Shown one piece after another: positions 38,101 through 51,000 of a stretch of 64,000 nt of DNA (positions are counted from its first letter, which is position 1; every line of letters begins with the position of its first letter). The notes beneath the pieces are model-generated. The model was given only the letters and a program-made list of their open reading frames with translations. It had not been told where the DNA came from and ran no database searches. The stretch is taken from NCBI GenBank assembly GCA_013398955.1, contig VWPU01004439.1, positions 23,908 to 87,907 of the forward strand, in the 5' to 3' direction. The position numbers were made by a program, and so were the translations under genes. The stretch is from Callaeas wilsoni. Lineage: Eukaryota; Chordata; Aves; Passeriformes; Callaeidae.

Positions 38101-41100
38101 GGCTTTTGGATGGTACGTTGTGCTAAGCAGCTCCTACCGAGCTTCCATCTGATGCTGCTCCTGCCCAAGGGTTCTTTTTCCTTCAGCCACTCCATGTCAC
38201 CTACAGAAGCAAGGTCACCTAGGTGGGAGGTCCATTAATTTATTATTCAAGCATTTAGAAAGGTATGGGTTCAGCTTAGATATCTGGTGAGCCAACAGTC
38301 ACACCACTTTATTTGAAGTACAAACATTTTAATAGTCAATATTTAGCCCCAAATGTAATCCCAATAATTTTTCAGTGTTCCTTATAGCTTAATTTTCTGT
38401 TACCATTTAGCCAAATATACTAAAGGTTTCTGGATTACAAATTACCTGAAAACCACAACATTTAATGACATTAGATTAAACTTACTAATTTTTTTCCCTT
38501 ACAAAACTAAACATAGTATAAATTCTTTTTAAAAAATTTTATTGCACATTTTATGCTTTGTGAAACACTGAAAGTACATGGTTTCCACCAAGCACACGTG
38601 ACTCAAAGGAATAAAATCTGCAGTTAGGCTTGTAAAAAGTATATTATTTTTAAAGCCCTAACCCAATGTAGCGGAAAAGTCTTGTATGTCTTTACCTCTT
38701 TTATAGGCGAATATTAAGTGCAACCCCAACCCTTTATAACAATGTATCATCTGTTTCAAATTGGAAGGAAATCAACTCTCTAATATGGTAAAATAACATA
38801 TAAGTTAATTTTCTAATTGAACTCTCTGGTCTTGGACTGCCTGCAATAAACCTTGACAATCTGAGACCCAAGCAAGCTCTGGTATTTTGGAGAGCAGCTT
38901 GAATGTTACTAATTATAGATAGCTGACTATTTCCACCAGCATAAAAAAATACCAGTTGCCTGCACACCCAACATTCAGGGCAAAAAACCACATTAATGCC
39001 ATATTAGCATTGAGAACTGAAACCCACAATATTCAGGAAATTCTGAGCCCTGGTTCTCATAGTAATTACAGCTCAGCAGCATCCTCTCATGCAGTGTTAG
39101 GAACCAGCTAAAATCTCATCATTAGCATGTTCATAGGACAGGCTTTTCAGACACTTGCAGCCCTTGGGGTTTTTTTTCCCCAGACAGCGTTAATGACAAA
39201 CCACAGTGGAATTCAGGTGTTTGTGAGCCGGCAAGATTTTGAATGACATTCTGGAAAGGAAAAATTTCACAACACTAGGTGTAGTTGTAGTGTTACATTA
39301 TAGCTATTTAAAGCCTCTTCTCCTGAGCAATGAGGACATGCACGGTACCTTTCCCTGTCCCTGACTGCTGGTTAAAAATTATTATTATAAAATATGTGCA
39401 GTGCACGAAGTATGCACAAACACTAGACAGAACACAGCTTCGGATGTCTGAAGTCCCCATTTTTGGAAATGTTGACACTCAGAGATAAAGGTTGTAGGCA
39501 TTCCCCATATCTAACAAATGAGACTGGAATGACACGGAAGAAAACTATATTCCTTGCTGAAAGGCCATTCTGTCTCCACTCAACAGTCACCCAAGGTGTA
39601 AACCACACAACCCCACCTGATGCTCTCTTTCCTCTGTGCTCTGGAACATCTCTTCAAGAGGAACCTGCCAGTAGAAACCTCAACGAGCCATATCATGGAG
39701 GTCACATGGAATTAAACCTATAACTGCCAATAAGTTGTCAAGCATATATGAAAACAAAGTTCAGTTAGAAGGAGGGGAACCACGCTGAAATGATTACAGA
39801 GAAAAAATAATAGGGGAATGCATTTGTGTGAGTTACTTTGTCTTATGTGGGCTGAAAAAGAAAAGAAAAAAGATATTTTTGCTCTAGCCAGTAAAGACCT
39901 CTACTATTCTGATAGACAGTGGCCAAGTACACTGTTATCACTTATAAGTCCCCCAGTTAGCAGGAAAAGTCTCATTAATATTGTATATATGTATTGGCTC
40001 ACAGTGGGCTTACTGTAGCCCAAATACAGAAGAGAAGATTTTTTTCCCTGAGATCAGTGATCTTTGGTTACATCATGGCCAAAGCTCATTTCCAGTTTCC
40101 ATTCCAGCATCAATCTAACAAATCCAGACTTCAATGATGGGTTTAAACAAGTTCCAAGCATGAGAAGAATGCCTTTATTAAAATATAAATATGTAGGCTT
40201 GTACACCTAAAGAAACCTTGTTGTTAGGGCGGTTTTTTATCCAATACCAGACCTCAAGCATCACAAGAATCAGGTGTGCCCAGGAAATTGTTACTTTCCT
40301 CTTTAGCTTTACTGTGGAAGGAGGAGAAGCAATCACAGAAAGATACACAGTCAAGTTAGTTGTTTATCTTCAAACAGCAACACTGGATTACTAGTCTGCA
40401 AATTAACAATCCTTCTGCATCTAGCAATCATCAACACATCCCCAAGAAAGCAATAGAACTAAATTTATCAGAAACGGAAGTTATACCAAAGGCAGGAAAC
40501 TTCTATAGAGCTGTCTAGCTGGAAGAAGCAGGAAAGGCTTAATGTACTCACCACCTGGCAAACAAACTTCTTTCTAATTAAGCATTCTACTCTGGGAGGT
40601 CATTTATCTCTGCATGAAGTTGGTTGTTTCTTTTTTTTAATGGGAGAAACCAAATCTGATTCTGTAGTACTCATGGCTGTAAATGCAGATGAAGCTGGGC
40701 TGTGCCAAACTGTAAGGACAAAGCAGTCTAGATGCAGAGCCAACTGTAATGCACACCAGTCACGACCTTCAGCAGAGAAATGCTGCAGTTCAAGAGATCA
40801 ACTAGAGTTTAAAATTTTATTGCATGAGATTTTCTTTAAAAGCCCTGTTTGACTTTATGATTCCTCTTCAGTGACAAGCTTAATATCCATACTAAGACTG
40901 CTGTAGCAAAAACCATATACAAAAAAGTGAATTTTGAACATGCTTTCAATGAAAAGCAATTTACAAGGCATCTTGGGGCGAATCTTCAGTGAGCTGTACA
41001 GGGTATTAGCCACCTGACTTGCATTAGCATCAATAAGAAACGGCACTTAAATCTCTGCACACTGAGCTAAAAATCTATCTGCTTGTATTGAATCATCACA

Positions 41101-42972
41101 TTTTAAATATGACTTCATAACAGAAAAAAATGCTGTTACTGGAAATATGAAAGTGTACAGTGGTTACAAGTGATCTGAACTGAGAGGATCTTGTAGTTTG
41201 TGTGTTAGATATGTATGGATAAAGAGGTGTGCTTAGATTAATGTACAACAGTGACGGGCCCAATTATCTGTCAGCAGTAACCTCCACCGTTTGCAGTGCT
41301 CTGTGAGAATATTCATATAAATAACTTTTGACCATGCAGTAGACCCCAGACATGGTTAAAACTGCCCCTGGTTGTTGATGCTGGTATTTTGCAGTGACAC
41401 CTCATTTATCCTAGAAGAGTATGACTGCACTTTCTGCAACCCAAAGCCATGTTCAGGTTACTCTTTTAAAAGTTGCATCATGCAAAATATTTGCAAAGGA
41501 CAGATATCTAAAAAAAAAAAAAAAAGTGAAGACATTTCTTGACATGACTATTTTTCTGTCACATTTTAATAAACAATTAGAACTTATAAAATCCATGTTT
41601 AAAAGCCCACGTATAAACAAAACTTTAGAATGAGAAACCTCTGCACTAATTTTTCTGTAAAAAGTAAGGTTTAACTTTCAGCAATTCGAGGAAGTAGGCA
41701 AATATATTATTCCAACACCATGCATTTCCACCTGGATTAGGTATTCGCTAGACCAAGATGGTGAAATGGACAGGCTTTAACTTCTACACACATATTTACC
41801 ACTGAACTCACTCCAACTCACTACTCAAGTAGAACATGAGACAAATGATTCTCCTTTTTGAACAGTATTGCTTATATGCAAAATATTGAGGTTAGATCGT
41901 TTTAAGGAGTTTGTTACTTTCTCATCTGATAAATCACCTCACTTATGATTAGGATATTTTGGACTGAAACCAAAGCAGCATATTGAAGGAACTGTTAGCA
42001 CACTCTTTATTGTAAGGAAGACAGGCTTTTTACAATACCCTCAGTGAGTAAATTTTATTATCAAAATTATCTTCATGTCTTTCTGCCACAGCCTATTTAT
42101 CTAGACTTCAAAGGACAAAGAAGTACAACAGAATCAAACAGGAGATAAGTTACTGTTAAGATTTTTCATGTGCTTTATGTTTACTTGTCTTTTTAGTTTG
42201 GAATAGGAAATAAATTCTGACCTTCCCTGTGGTCAACTCACGTAATTACTGCTCATCTGTGTGGAGTAATGGGACAGGTCTGGAATATCCCAGTCAAGGC
42301 TAAAAGAAGATGAAGAAGTTTTAACAAGAATGCATAATAAGAGTAGATGGAGAAGAACAACTGCTGACTGCAAAGCACAGTTGATAGAGATGATACAAGA
42401 CGAAATGCCTAGGAAAACTGAAACCAGCTCATGAGAAATCTGTTCTATCACTCTCCATGTCACAGCCATTCCATAATCTGATTAATCTGCCTGCCCATAA
42501 TAGTGAATTAATCATACTTCTACTTTTTGCCAACAATGTGTGTTGCATACAGGTACAAATAGAAGCAAAAAGAGAAACTTCACCCCCAACCTAACCTCCC
42601 TGAGTGTGCTATTCAAAGAGCCAAAGCAGTTCTTCCATTTTTCCTGTTGCATATTCATATTATGATAAATATGCAACATTTATGTATGCTGTAGCAATGT
42701 AGCGCCCTCATCTTCTTACTTCTCACCACCTGACCATCAGAAACACCCTTGTCTGCAGGCCGAGGATGTGGTGCCCTGCTGAGATCAATTCCACTCAAAA
42801 AAGGGCCAAGGTAGAGGCATATGGGGCGGTCCTTACACACCACCCATTATTCAGTGCTAACTCAAACAAAGCATGTGCTCCTCCTTTCAGTGCTGTGAGA
42901 GTGAATGACAGGATTCTTCAAACAACACAAGGCAAAGGTGAAGAGAAGTGAAAGAATACTTGCTTTATCCAG
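35196..42972. other. Non-coding AT-rich DNA
   Basis: About 7.8 kb in which I recognise no gene, RNA gene or transposon beyond a poly(A) run at 41510. No open frame exceeds 90 residues. Long repeat-free stretches beside GSC could contain conserved enhancers, but that needs an alignment to show. Confidence 0.55.
41510..41525 (+). repeat. Poly(A) run of 16
   Basis: Sixteen consecutive A; nothing recognisable adjoins it. Confidence 0.85.
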
Positions 42973-43070
42973 TGTGCTGGTTTTGGCTGGGGTAGAGTTA
43001 GTTTTCTTCGCCATGGCTACTATGGGGCTATGGTTTGGCACTGTGCTGAAAACAATGTTGGTTGTCTTAG
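42973..43070 (+). mobile_element. Avian ERVL-type LTR fragment (5' end)
   Basis: TGTGCTGGTTTTGGCTGGGG, then TAGAGTTAGTTTTCTTC, TATGGGGCTATG and GTGCTGAAAACAATGTTG match, in order, the start of an LTR common in bird genomes that I remember as belonging to ERVL-like endogenous retroviruses. It begins with the TG expected of an LTR. The match stops near 43070. The rest of the LTR, the CA end and any internal genes are not recognisable, so this is a truncated solo-LTR remnant. Confidence 0.72.
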
Positions 43071-44235
43071 GAAATTCCAGCATTCCCAAAGCATTTTACT
43101 AACTAAAAGCCCCTACAACCTTGCTCCCTTCAGCAGCACTCTTTTAATGTCTCCTGAGCCTTGAGTACAGCACCCCACAGTGGATGGCTGCAAAGGAGCC
43201 AGGTGGCAAGCTGAAGCTACAGTCTCTTGTCGACTTGTTGCTTCTTGCACCTACACTGTGCCCCCAAGGAGATAGCAAACTTTTCTGGTTATATTTTATT
43301 TCTGTTAAAACAGGACAGCTGTGTACCCTGTTACTGCTGCTCCTCACAGTACAGGGAAGTTTAGGTACCTTGCTTCTGCTCTGGTCGTGCTGGGGGCCTG
43401 GAGGTCAGAGTGAAAAAAGAACCTGAAGGCACTGTGCACCTACTGCCTGAAAAACAGCTTCACAAGTGGATCGTGCAGCTTGCCCAATACTAACAAGTGT
43501 CGACTCACCACCTTGTAACACTGAACATACATATATAAATAAGTCATTAAAAGGGCCTATCTAAACAATGACATCATATTAACTGTATCCTGCTCCCACT
43601 GATTTTGTGAAGATTATAAATTAATCATCACTGCACAGTATTATTACATTTAACATGTTACCCAAATGGCCAGTTATTACTGAATACGTGTTTATTTTGT
43701 TTAACTGGACATGTATACCTGTTTCTCCTATCAAGATATTCAACTAGTGAGTAATTAAAATTAACAACCAATTATCAGAATTATTTTTGGGGACACCACA
43801 AATAGACCTTTGTAATGGTTTTAATGAAAGCAACAGCTGCTTTTATAGGTCTTTCTGGCTCCACGTCACACAGAGATTACTGCAACACAGCTAGAACCAA
43901 GTGTGATGCCATATCCCAGTCAAGCCCCCAAAATGTAAAAAGTTAGAACTGACTAAAAAGAAAGTGACTCTAAATAATCACCTAGTAAATAACTGTGAAG
44001 TCCCAGTGCAACCTTTACTGCAATATTCCAGATCTGGCACATTGGACTTCAAATAGTAATAATTTTAGGAAAACAAAAGCACTTTATTACTTCTTGTAGA
44101 TGTGGGGATTTTTCCTCTTCCCTATGGCTTTAAGTCAACTTAAGTCCCTTAAACAAAAATAATTCCTTGCATTATGCATTCTATTAAAATAAATAACAGC
44201 TAATTAAGTGACAGGCAAGACATAGTACTAAATTC
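43071..44235. other. Non-coding DNA next to the LTR fragment
   Basis: The first 370 bases (to about 43440) are less AT-rich and carry an 80-residue plus frame at 43184-43426 with a Leu-rich stretch, but nothing recognisable as LTR or retroviral sequence. The rest is AT-rich with no features. Confidence 0.45.
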
Positions 44236-44840
44236 CTAGTGTGAATGAATATCCCATACGGCACCAGGCTTTTTGTCTAACTCGAGCAAAGCTAGATGTG
44301 AGAGAAAGCTTTTGCATGCCACAGCCATGGGCACCCTGCAAGAGCTGTTCATGCAGATCAAGAATGTCAAGTGGCAAAAGGTGGCCCACAACCCCACTGT
44401 ATCCAACCTCAACCAGCCAGCCACATGGCTGCTTGGTGCTGCTTGGAGAGGGGTAAGAAAGGAAAACAGTGTGCAGATGGAGTCTGGAAAGTTTCTGAAA
44501 CTCAAGTGCATAAACGTGGCTGTATCTGGTCTGCCCAAAATACCTCCTTGGGAATACAGTGGCTCCTATACAAAAGCTGGCTATCCCTGCTGTACATAGG
44601 CAGTGATGGGTCAGCCAAAAGGCTGTGGGATTTGTGGCAGCATACCAAAAGTTTTCCAGACTCTACAGGACCAATCGTAATGTGCTCTATTACTGCCTTG
44701 CAGCCAATGCAAAGGGGTTTGGGTGTAGAAAATTCCAGCCTAAATTTGGGGATGTGGGAATTCACCCACCATTACTTAGCTGTCTGCACGAATGCTCTGC
44801 AAAAAATAACAATCTTCAAACTTTGTTAAAAATGTGTTAG
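44236..44840. other. ORF-rich patch of unknown origin, possible decayed element or pseudogene
   Basis: Within 600 bases there are overlapping open frames of 152 (44371-44829), 108 (44273-44599) and 71 residues on plus and 100 and 87 residues on minus. Base composition is less AT-rich than the flanks. The plus frame at 44273 reads MGTLQELFMQIKNVKWQKVA internally, and a donor-like GG|GTAAGA lies at about 44451. None of the frames matches a family I know. Lack of stops in several frames at once points to composition or a decayed mobile element more than a host gene. Confidence 0.3.
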
Positions 44841-46714
44841 GGCTTACTACAGGAAAAACTCTATGCACCATTAGCAGGCCCAACCCAACATGCATTTCTG
44901 CACTTCATGAAAGCCAGTTAAGTAGATGACTATCAGACTCAGGCAGCAGTCTGCTGGCAGAGGGGAGCAGATTACCGCTTTGTACGGTACTTGCCAAACC
45001 AAACCAAATCCTCCAGGGAATAGGGATTGGGACTAGGGTCGATGGGTTAGGTAAAGTGCTTATTTTAACCAAATATAAGCTAGTGCGCTAACACAAACCA
45101 CCTAAATTTCCCTACAAGGGCGGGAATAGCACATATGTTATTTATTTTCAAGTTCCACACTGTAATAATCATTTATCTTCCCCATTTATGTGCATGTATA
45201 AATTTGTATACAGATTTAACATATCTAATATTTGAGGATGAAGATGGGAAGGCAGGAAGGTTAAGAAAGAAGTACATTATGGCTTAGGTATATGAAACAC
45301 AAGGTCAGAAGAGCATACAAGAGCTGAGATGGCCAGAAGCCAGAAGTTAGGACACAGCAGAGTAGTGACAACCAGAATTTAAACAAGAAGGTACAGCAAC
45401 TGAAGAAAATCACACACCAAGAAGCAGAGCTGGGCAGACAAAAGGAGAGGAAGGGAAATAGACTTAGACAGCAAAAGCCTGAAGCACAACCAAGAAACAT
45501 GCTTAAAAATCAAAATCTCTGGCAGGGTTCCTTTGCATACTCAAAGAAAGGGATACCACCTGTGGCCTGATCCCCTCACCCTCTAGTTGCAGATACTGCC
45601 AGTTTCCAGCTGCAGCTCTGATGGCCTTGAGGAATATTGCAAGGGGCTGCAAGGATCCAGAGCTCAGCTGCAGCTGAAGATACAATTATTGTTCTAAGGC
45701 TTCCATTACTACTGGGCTCTATAGAACCCAAATTATTAATGAATAATGGGGAAGACCCACAGTATTGATTAGTAAAAGAGGCAAAGGGTCCATAATGTCT
45801 TCTTTCACATGATGTCAGAATTATAACAGGCAGCAGATCCTTAACTGAGTGGTTTATTTTTTCTTCTGTTTTTGTCCTAGCAGAAGTGTTATGAAGCAAT
45901 CCAAAGCAATGTTTAATTTAAGGGTTCTCACCTGACAAAAGAGCCAAATTAATGACACTGAAAATGTCAAAGCAACATATAAACAGTCCTAACCATGGCA
46001 ACTAAGACTGGTACTTTTTAATTTATTTTGGAGCAAGCACATGTGCTGAAGCTCTGGACCCTAACTTGGCTATCGATTTCTGTGATGTGGTCTTGGAGTT
46101 TCTGCTGTAATTTCATCAAATATGCCCTTTTTAATGCATCTTTATGATACTCCTTTTTGTCTCTGCTTGATAGTGCACAGCACCTCTGCTGTTTATAACT
46201 TCCAGCCCCACTCTCTGTCCCAAGAGGCTGAAAGTGTCACCAGTCTGATGCTGTGTCAGCTTACAGAACTTTTTGATTGCACACACACACACAGAGCAAA
46301 AATATCAATGAGGAATACACGCTCAAGATGCAGTTGAAAACCACCATGAAACAGAAGTACACCAAATAAATTAGTGTCTATTACTTTTCTGTTTAGAGAG
46401 CATACTTCACATTTATTTAAAATCATTAAAGACACATATCTGCATTGCAAGGGAAACCCTATTTTCTGCCCACTGGGCCAATCCTGTCTGAGTTTCTTTT
46501 CAGCAAAGGCAGGAGGCAGAAATCCTTCATCTCACTTGATCAGTCCTGCTGAAATCAGTTAGACAATCAGCATGGGCAAGAGCTGGCCAGGGTTGGCCCC
46601 AGTGTGACTTGTCCAAGATGGTCATACATATGGCATTCTAGCTTGCTCACTAATGTGTTTCATGAGATAAAGATTATTAGAATTCACATCTGAGGTTTTT
46701 CAATATTCTTTGTG
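44841..46714. other. Non-coding DNA
   Basis: Nothing recognised except the (CA)7 run. A purine-rich stretch at 45240-45480 gives a Phe/Leu/Ser/Cys-rich minus frame (45500-45261), explained by composition. Confidence 0.5.
46280..46293 (+). repeat. (CA)7 microsatellite
   Basis: Seven perfect CA units. Confidence 0.85.
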
Positions 46715-46760
46715 GGCTTCAGTCCTTATTTACACCAGTGAAAACCAGATTAATGCCAGT
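46715..46760 (+). mobile_element. Possible old amniote element fragment
   Basis: TCCTTATTTACACCAGTGAA with AACCAGATTAATGCCAG resembles a recurrent reptile and bird word 'ttatttacaccagtgtaaa'. Too short to classify. Confidence 0.25.
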
Positions 46761-47296
46761 TTATAAACATGAAAATATTTAACTCCTACATGTTAAAGAA
46801 CTACAGTATTCTAAAAAAGGTCAAAGTGATAATCCTCTGTAGAAAAGAAGAATGCAAACAAATATCAACTAATCAAGGAACACATGCTGTTTTTCAGAAT
46901 GCTAATATAAAGATTAATAGCTCTTCTTTGACATCCAAGCGCTTTTGGAAACTCTTCATGTTAAAACACTTTGTAAATCACTTTTAGAGAAAGAACATTC
47001 AGGGAGCTCCATTTAATCAAATTAACTACTAGGGAGCCTTGATAACATTCAATAAAACTGCATGCACTTAGAATTCTCATCTCTGTTCCTAGGATATGTA
47101 ATTGTTTATGTTGCTTTACACCATTTTGCATTGCCGTGGAGCCTTGAGAGGGAATTAAAAATTTTTGAAAAGACTGTTCATTCCCCTTGTGTATGCTCAT
47201 CTTGGACCCAGTCCTGGTCACAGTGAAGTCAAACTATTCCCAATGAATCCCTGGCAAAAATCCCAGAGACTGCACTAGGAGTAGGAACAGACACGT

Positions 47297-47365
47297 AAGG
47301 CCTGATCCAAACTCCCCTGAAGCTGATGTAAGACTTTCATTTCTTTCTAATAGGCTTTGGACTCC
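47297..47365. mobile_element. Old interspersed element with inverted arms, probable
   Basis: AAGGCCTGATCCAAACTCCC near the left and TAATAGGCTTTGGACTCC near the right are imperfect inverted arms. The left arm matches a 'ggcctgatccaaa..cc' word that recurs in turtle, crocodile and bird genomes as an old inverted-repeat element; the family name is not certain to me. Confidence 0.4.
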
Positions 47366-47983
47366 TCCACAAAACTTGTTTAGAACTGCTGTTTTAAACA
47401 AGGTGCAAGGAGGCACAGGGCAGATTTTGGTCCTGCATGGCCCTGTGTCGGGGAACCAGGAATGATGTTTGTGTCTAAAACCAAACATACAGACAGCAAC
47501 CACAAGGCAGTGCACTATGTAAGTGAGCTAGACCCAGACGAGGCACAGGGTAAAATCCAGAGCCCACAAGGGCAGGGACGCTTTTTTCTCCTCTCCATTC
47601 TGCTGCTCTGGGCATGCTTCAGCATCAGGAGCAATGCAAACAGACCCAGGAGCGTGTCCAAATTGTATTGTGGTCCCCAACCTGTCTAGCATCATTTGCT
47701 GGAAGAGGCAACATCCTCAGAGTCTATGCAAGAGCTAGCCAGAGAAACCTCAGAAAAGGACCTGCTGCTGGCATGCAGAATGTTCATCTCATATCCAACT
47801 CAGTATCTCCCACACACTTCCTCTGCTTTATTTCTTGTAACTTCGGGATTCATTCTATAACTGGCACCAAAATTTAAACTGACACCATATTTGAAATATA
47901 GTTAACACAAAAAGGTTGTAAATTGCTGAATCCAGTTGATTTTAAGAATCACAGAGCTGTGGAGTCCTGAGCTTCCATAAATT

Positions 47984-48080
47984 TTGCCACTGACTTGTTG
48001 TAAAATGTGACTAGGCCTTTACGCTCCCCATGGCTCTATTTTTCCAACTGTAAAATAGACGTTATTACAGAGCATAATTG
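47984..48080 (+). mobile_element. MIR-like ancient SINE remnant
   Basis: CCACTGACTTGTTGTAAAAT, then TGACTAGGCCTTTACGCTCC, then TTTTTCCAACTGTAAAATAG and ACGTTATTACAG follow the MIR order 'tgacttgctgtgtgacc...ttgggcaagtc...tttccccatctgtaaaatggggataat'. Diverged, as expected of a very old insertion. Confidence 0.65.
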
Positions 48081-51000
48081 GAAATTTTCAAGATGTCTTG
48101 CATGTTGTTTCAAGTATACAAAGCTCTACTCACAAACGCTAGGTTTCATTCTTCTGACCTAGATCTGGACTGGGATTCTGAAGTCCTGAGACATGTTTGT
48201 CTCTAGAGGTCTGCTTTGGCCAGGACCAAAGCTCCAGGCACAGAATTCAAGTTCTGGGTTGTTGGCGTCCTGCAAGGGTACATAGAAAAACACAAGCAGA
48301 AACTCAGAAGGGGGAAGGTGACAACAATATTTTACCCCATCTGCATTTCCCGCAACTGACATTAAAATATGCAGGGATGTATTCCTTACAAGTAGACACA
48401 TAATCATTTTGGGGTCTGATGTTCCTCCCACTGAAATACAAGAGAGAAATTATATATCTTACACAGTGAAGATTTTGACATTTGATTCCTCCCACATATT
48501 TGAACGAGAGGAAGGCATTAAATGCCAAAACCAAAAATGAGCATGCAGGACCTATCCTTCAAAACTGTAATTCATTCCAAGGCACAGCAGTCACTTTACT
48601 TTTACACTGACCTGCAGCCCACACAATATAAACCCAGTGGTTGTTTTTCAATTAACAAGACAATTTTTCCTATTTCTAATGGAATATAGAAGACTTATGT
48701 TCTAGCATATCTTCTAGAAATGTATGTAGGTTAAAAAGAGAAATCTATTATTTCAATTTGCCTCCAACTCTAATAATTTGTTGAACTTCTTTTATAAGTA
48801 GAATTTCTCTTTTCAGGTTCCTCTCAGACAAACTGAAATCATGTAGATGTACAGATCGAGACGTACATTACATGTGAGTAACTATTAACATGGGTGTCTA
48901 CCATATCTCCAAATACATGGGCTCAAAATTGTGCATTTGAGAGACTGTATGTAATTTATACCCTGTGTCTGTATTATGTAGGTAGAAATGTTCTTGCTTG
49001 CACTTTATAAATTCCCATCATCACCCTTTAAAACATGCATCCTTCTTCATTGCAGTACATTCTCAGGGAGTTCACCCTGCCTACAGCATGCACAAAGTTT
49101 GGCATTAGACTATAGAAGCATTACTTTCACCACCAAAAGAGGCTGAATTTTTTGGCTAACATCTCAATTTGAAACTGAACTGATCATTTTTAAGACGCTA
49201 TCTTTATTTTTTAGGGGGAAAATAAAAGGTCACAAAGCATACCCATAGGGCCCATGCCAAAATTTCATCTTCTCCTTCTTTCATTCTGTTGTTGCAGAAG
49301 CCTGACATTGTCTGCTGTGATCCGCAGCTACTGAATGCTGCTGTGACATAAACAGAAAACAACCCCAAGAGCCATGGCTCAGGTCCTAAGGTTTGTCAAC
49401 ATCATTAGATTAGGGTCTTCCCATCTTAAGCTAAAAACTGACGTGGCCCTTTTGCCATTTACAGAAAAGTGAAACAAAAATAATGCCCCCACAGTATGCT
49501 TCCATAATGAACTTCTGTGCTTGCTAAAGCTGGCAAAAGCACTCTGAAGAGTAAGGACATGAACAGAAGCAAAGAACTGACGACTTTGTCAGGTTCAACT
49601 CCTCTGACTCCAGTGATGTTCACCTTTCCTCCTCCAGGTTTGAAATCATGTAGCAAATGCAGAAAAAAAATGCATGCCAGATATCCCTTCCTTTTTGCTC
49701 TCATTGCATCAGCTCTCAAAAGCTACTCAAATGTGGCATGTCAAGATTTAATCAAGAGATCTCCAGGACCTGCAGAAAGTGACAATAACTATGTAGCAGA
49801 GGAGACCTGTCGGCAGAGGTGAGTCAGCTCTGAGCCGACACACATGTCCCTATGTAACTGCTGTGACCCTGCTAGAGTGTTAACGCTGTCTTGCCAAACA
49901 AACCTAAGTCCATATTAGCTCTTGAAAAACTCTCAAAACACACCATTATTGCAAATTCTGAGTTTACAAACAGAGCATAACTGAATGCATCTGTTCCAAC
50001 AGTAGTACCTCTGTCATTGAAAGAATCTTACAAAAGAAACAATTTTGGTGCATCACTGACATCCACCATCCTTGCTGAAATGTGAGCAGAATCTGACTGA
50101 AAAGCCCACTGACTGGCACAGTGTAATGTCATGATTCAATTTAATATAGAGGAATGAAGGAGTTTTGAGTCCCACTGACCGACATAGGAAAGATTTACTC
50201 CTTAAAAAAACCACTTCAGACTGACACTGTGACCTGTCAACTAAGATAATAAACCCAAGGTAACTGAATTTTAAAATGTAGCTAAAACTTCTAAAAATAG
50301 CCTATGGTAGCTCAACTGAAATATATATTCCTGTCCTGCAGAATTTTTATTGGAATGACATATTGTGGAATTGCTTGTCTGAGCCTAAAATGCTTTGTTG
50401 AGGCAAATAGTGCAATTTCCCAAAAAGTACCAAAAGATATTTTTGCTTGGAATGTTTGTTTGTCTCGCAAGTTAGAGTTCTGTTAAAGATCCTTCCCCAT
50501 GTTCTCCAAGGAGCTTTCAAAATCCAGCAAGGTTCTCAAGGACAGATGTTTACAAAGGGATCACCACACCAGCACATGTATTTATACAAACACATTTTGG
50601 CATTTGGCTTTCTCTGTCTGTTCCACATCAGAAGTTGGTGAATTTCTCCACCACAGGGATAGAATATCTCTTATGAGTAAACTGAACCTCACTGAAGTGG
50701 TTTGGGACAGAAGAAATTAAATGAGCAAGCACTGTGCCAAACATGTTCTTTTAGGCCAGATCATACCCATTTCTGGAGCTCCACTATCTGAGAAGAGAGA
50801 GATGTGGATTTGGACCATTGCAAAATTTTGGAAGAATATCTCAGAACATGAGTTGAGTTCTGTAACCACAACCAACATCCTTTAAGCTTGTTTTTAGGAG
50901 CAACTACTGTTGATGTAACCAAAATGCCCCACTAAGAGAAGATGTGTTCTTGTCTGAAATCAGCATGACATTTCCAGTGCATGCAACGTGCAAGTAAATG

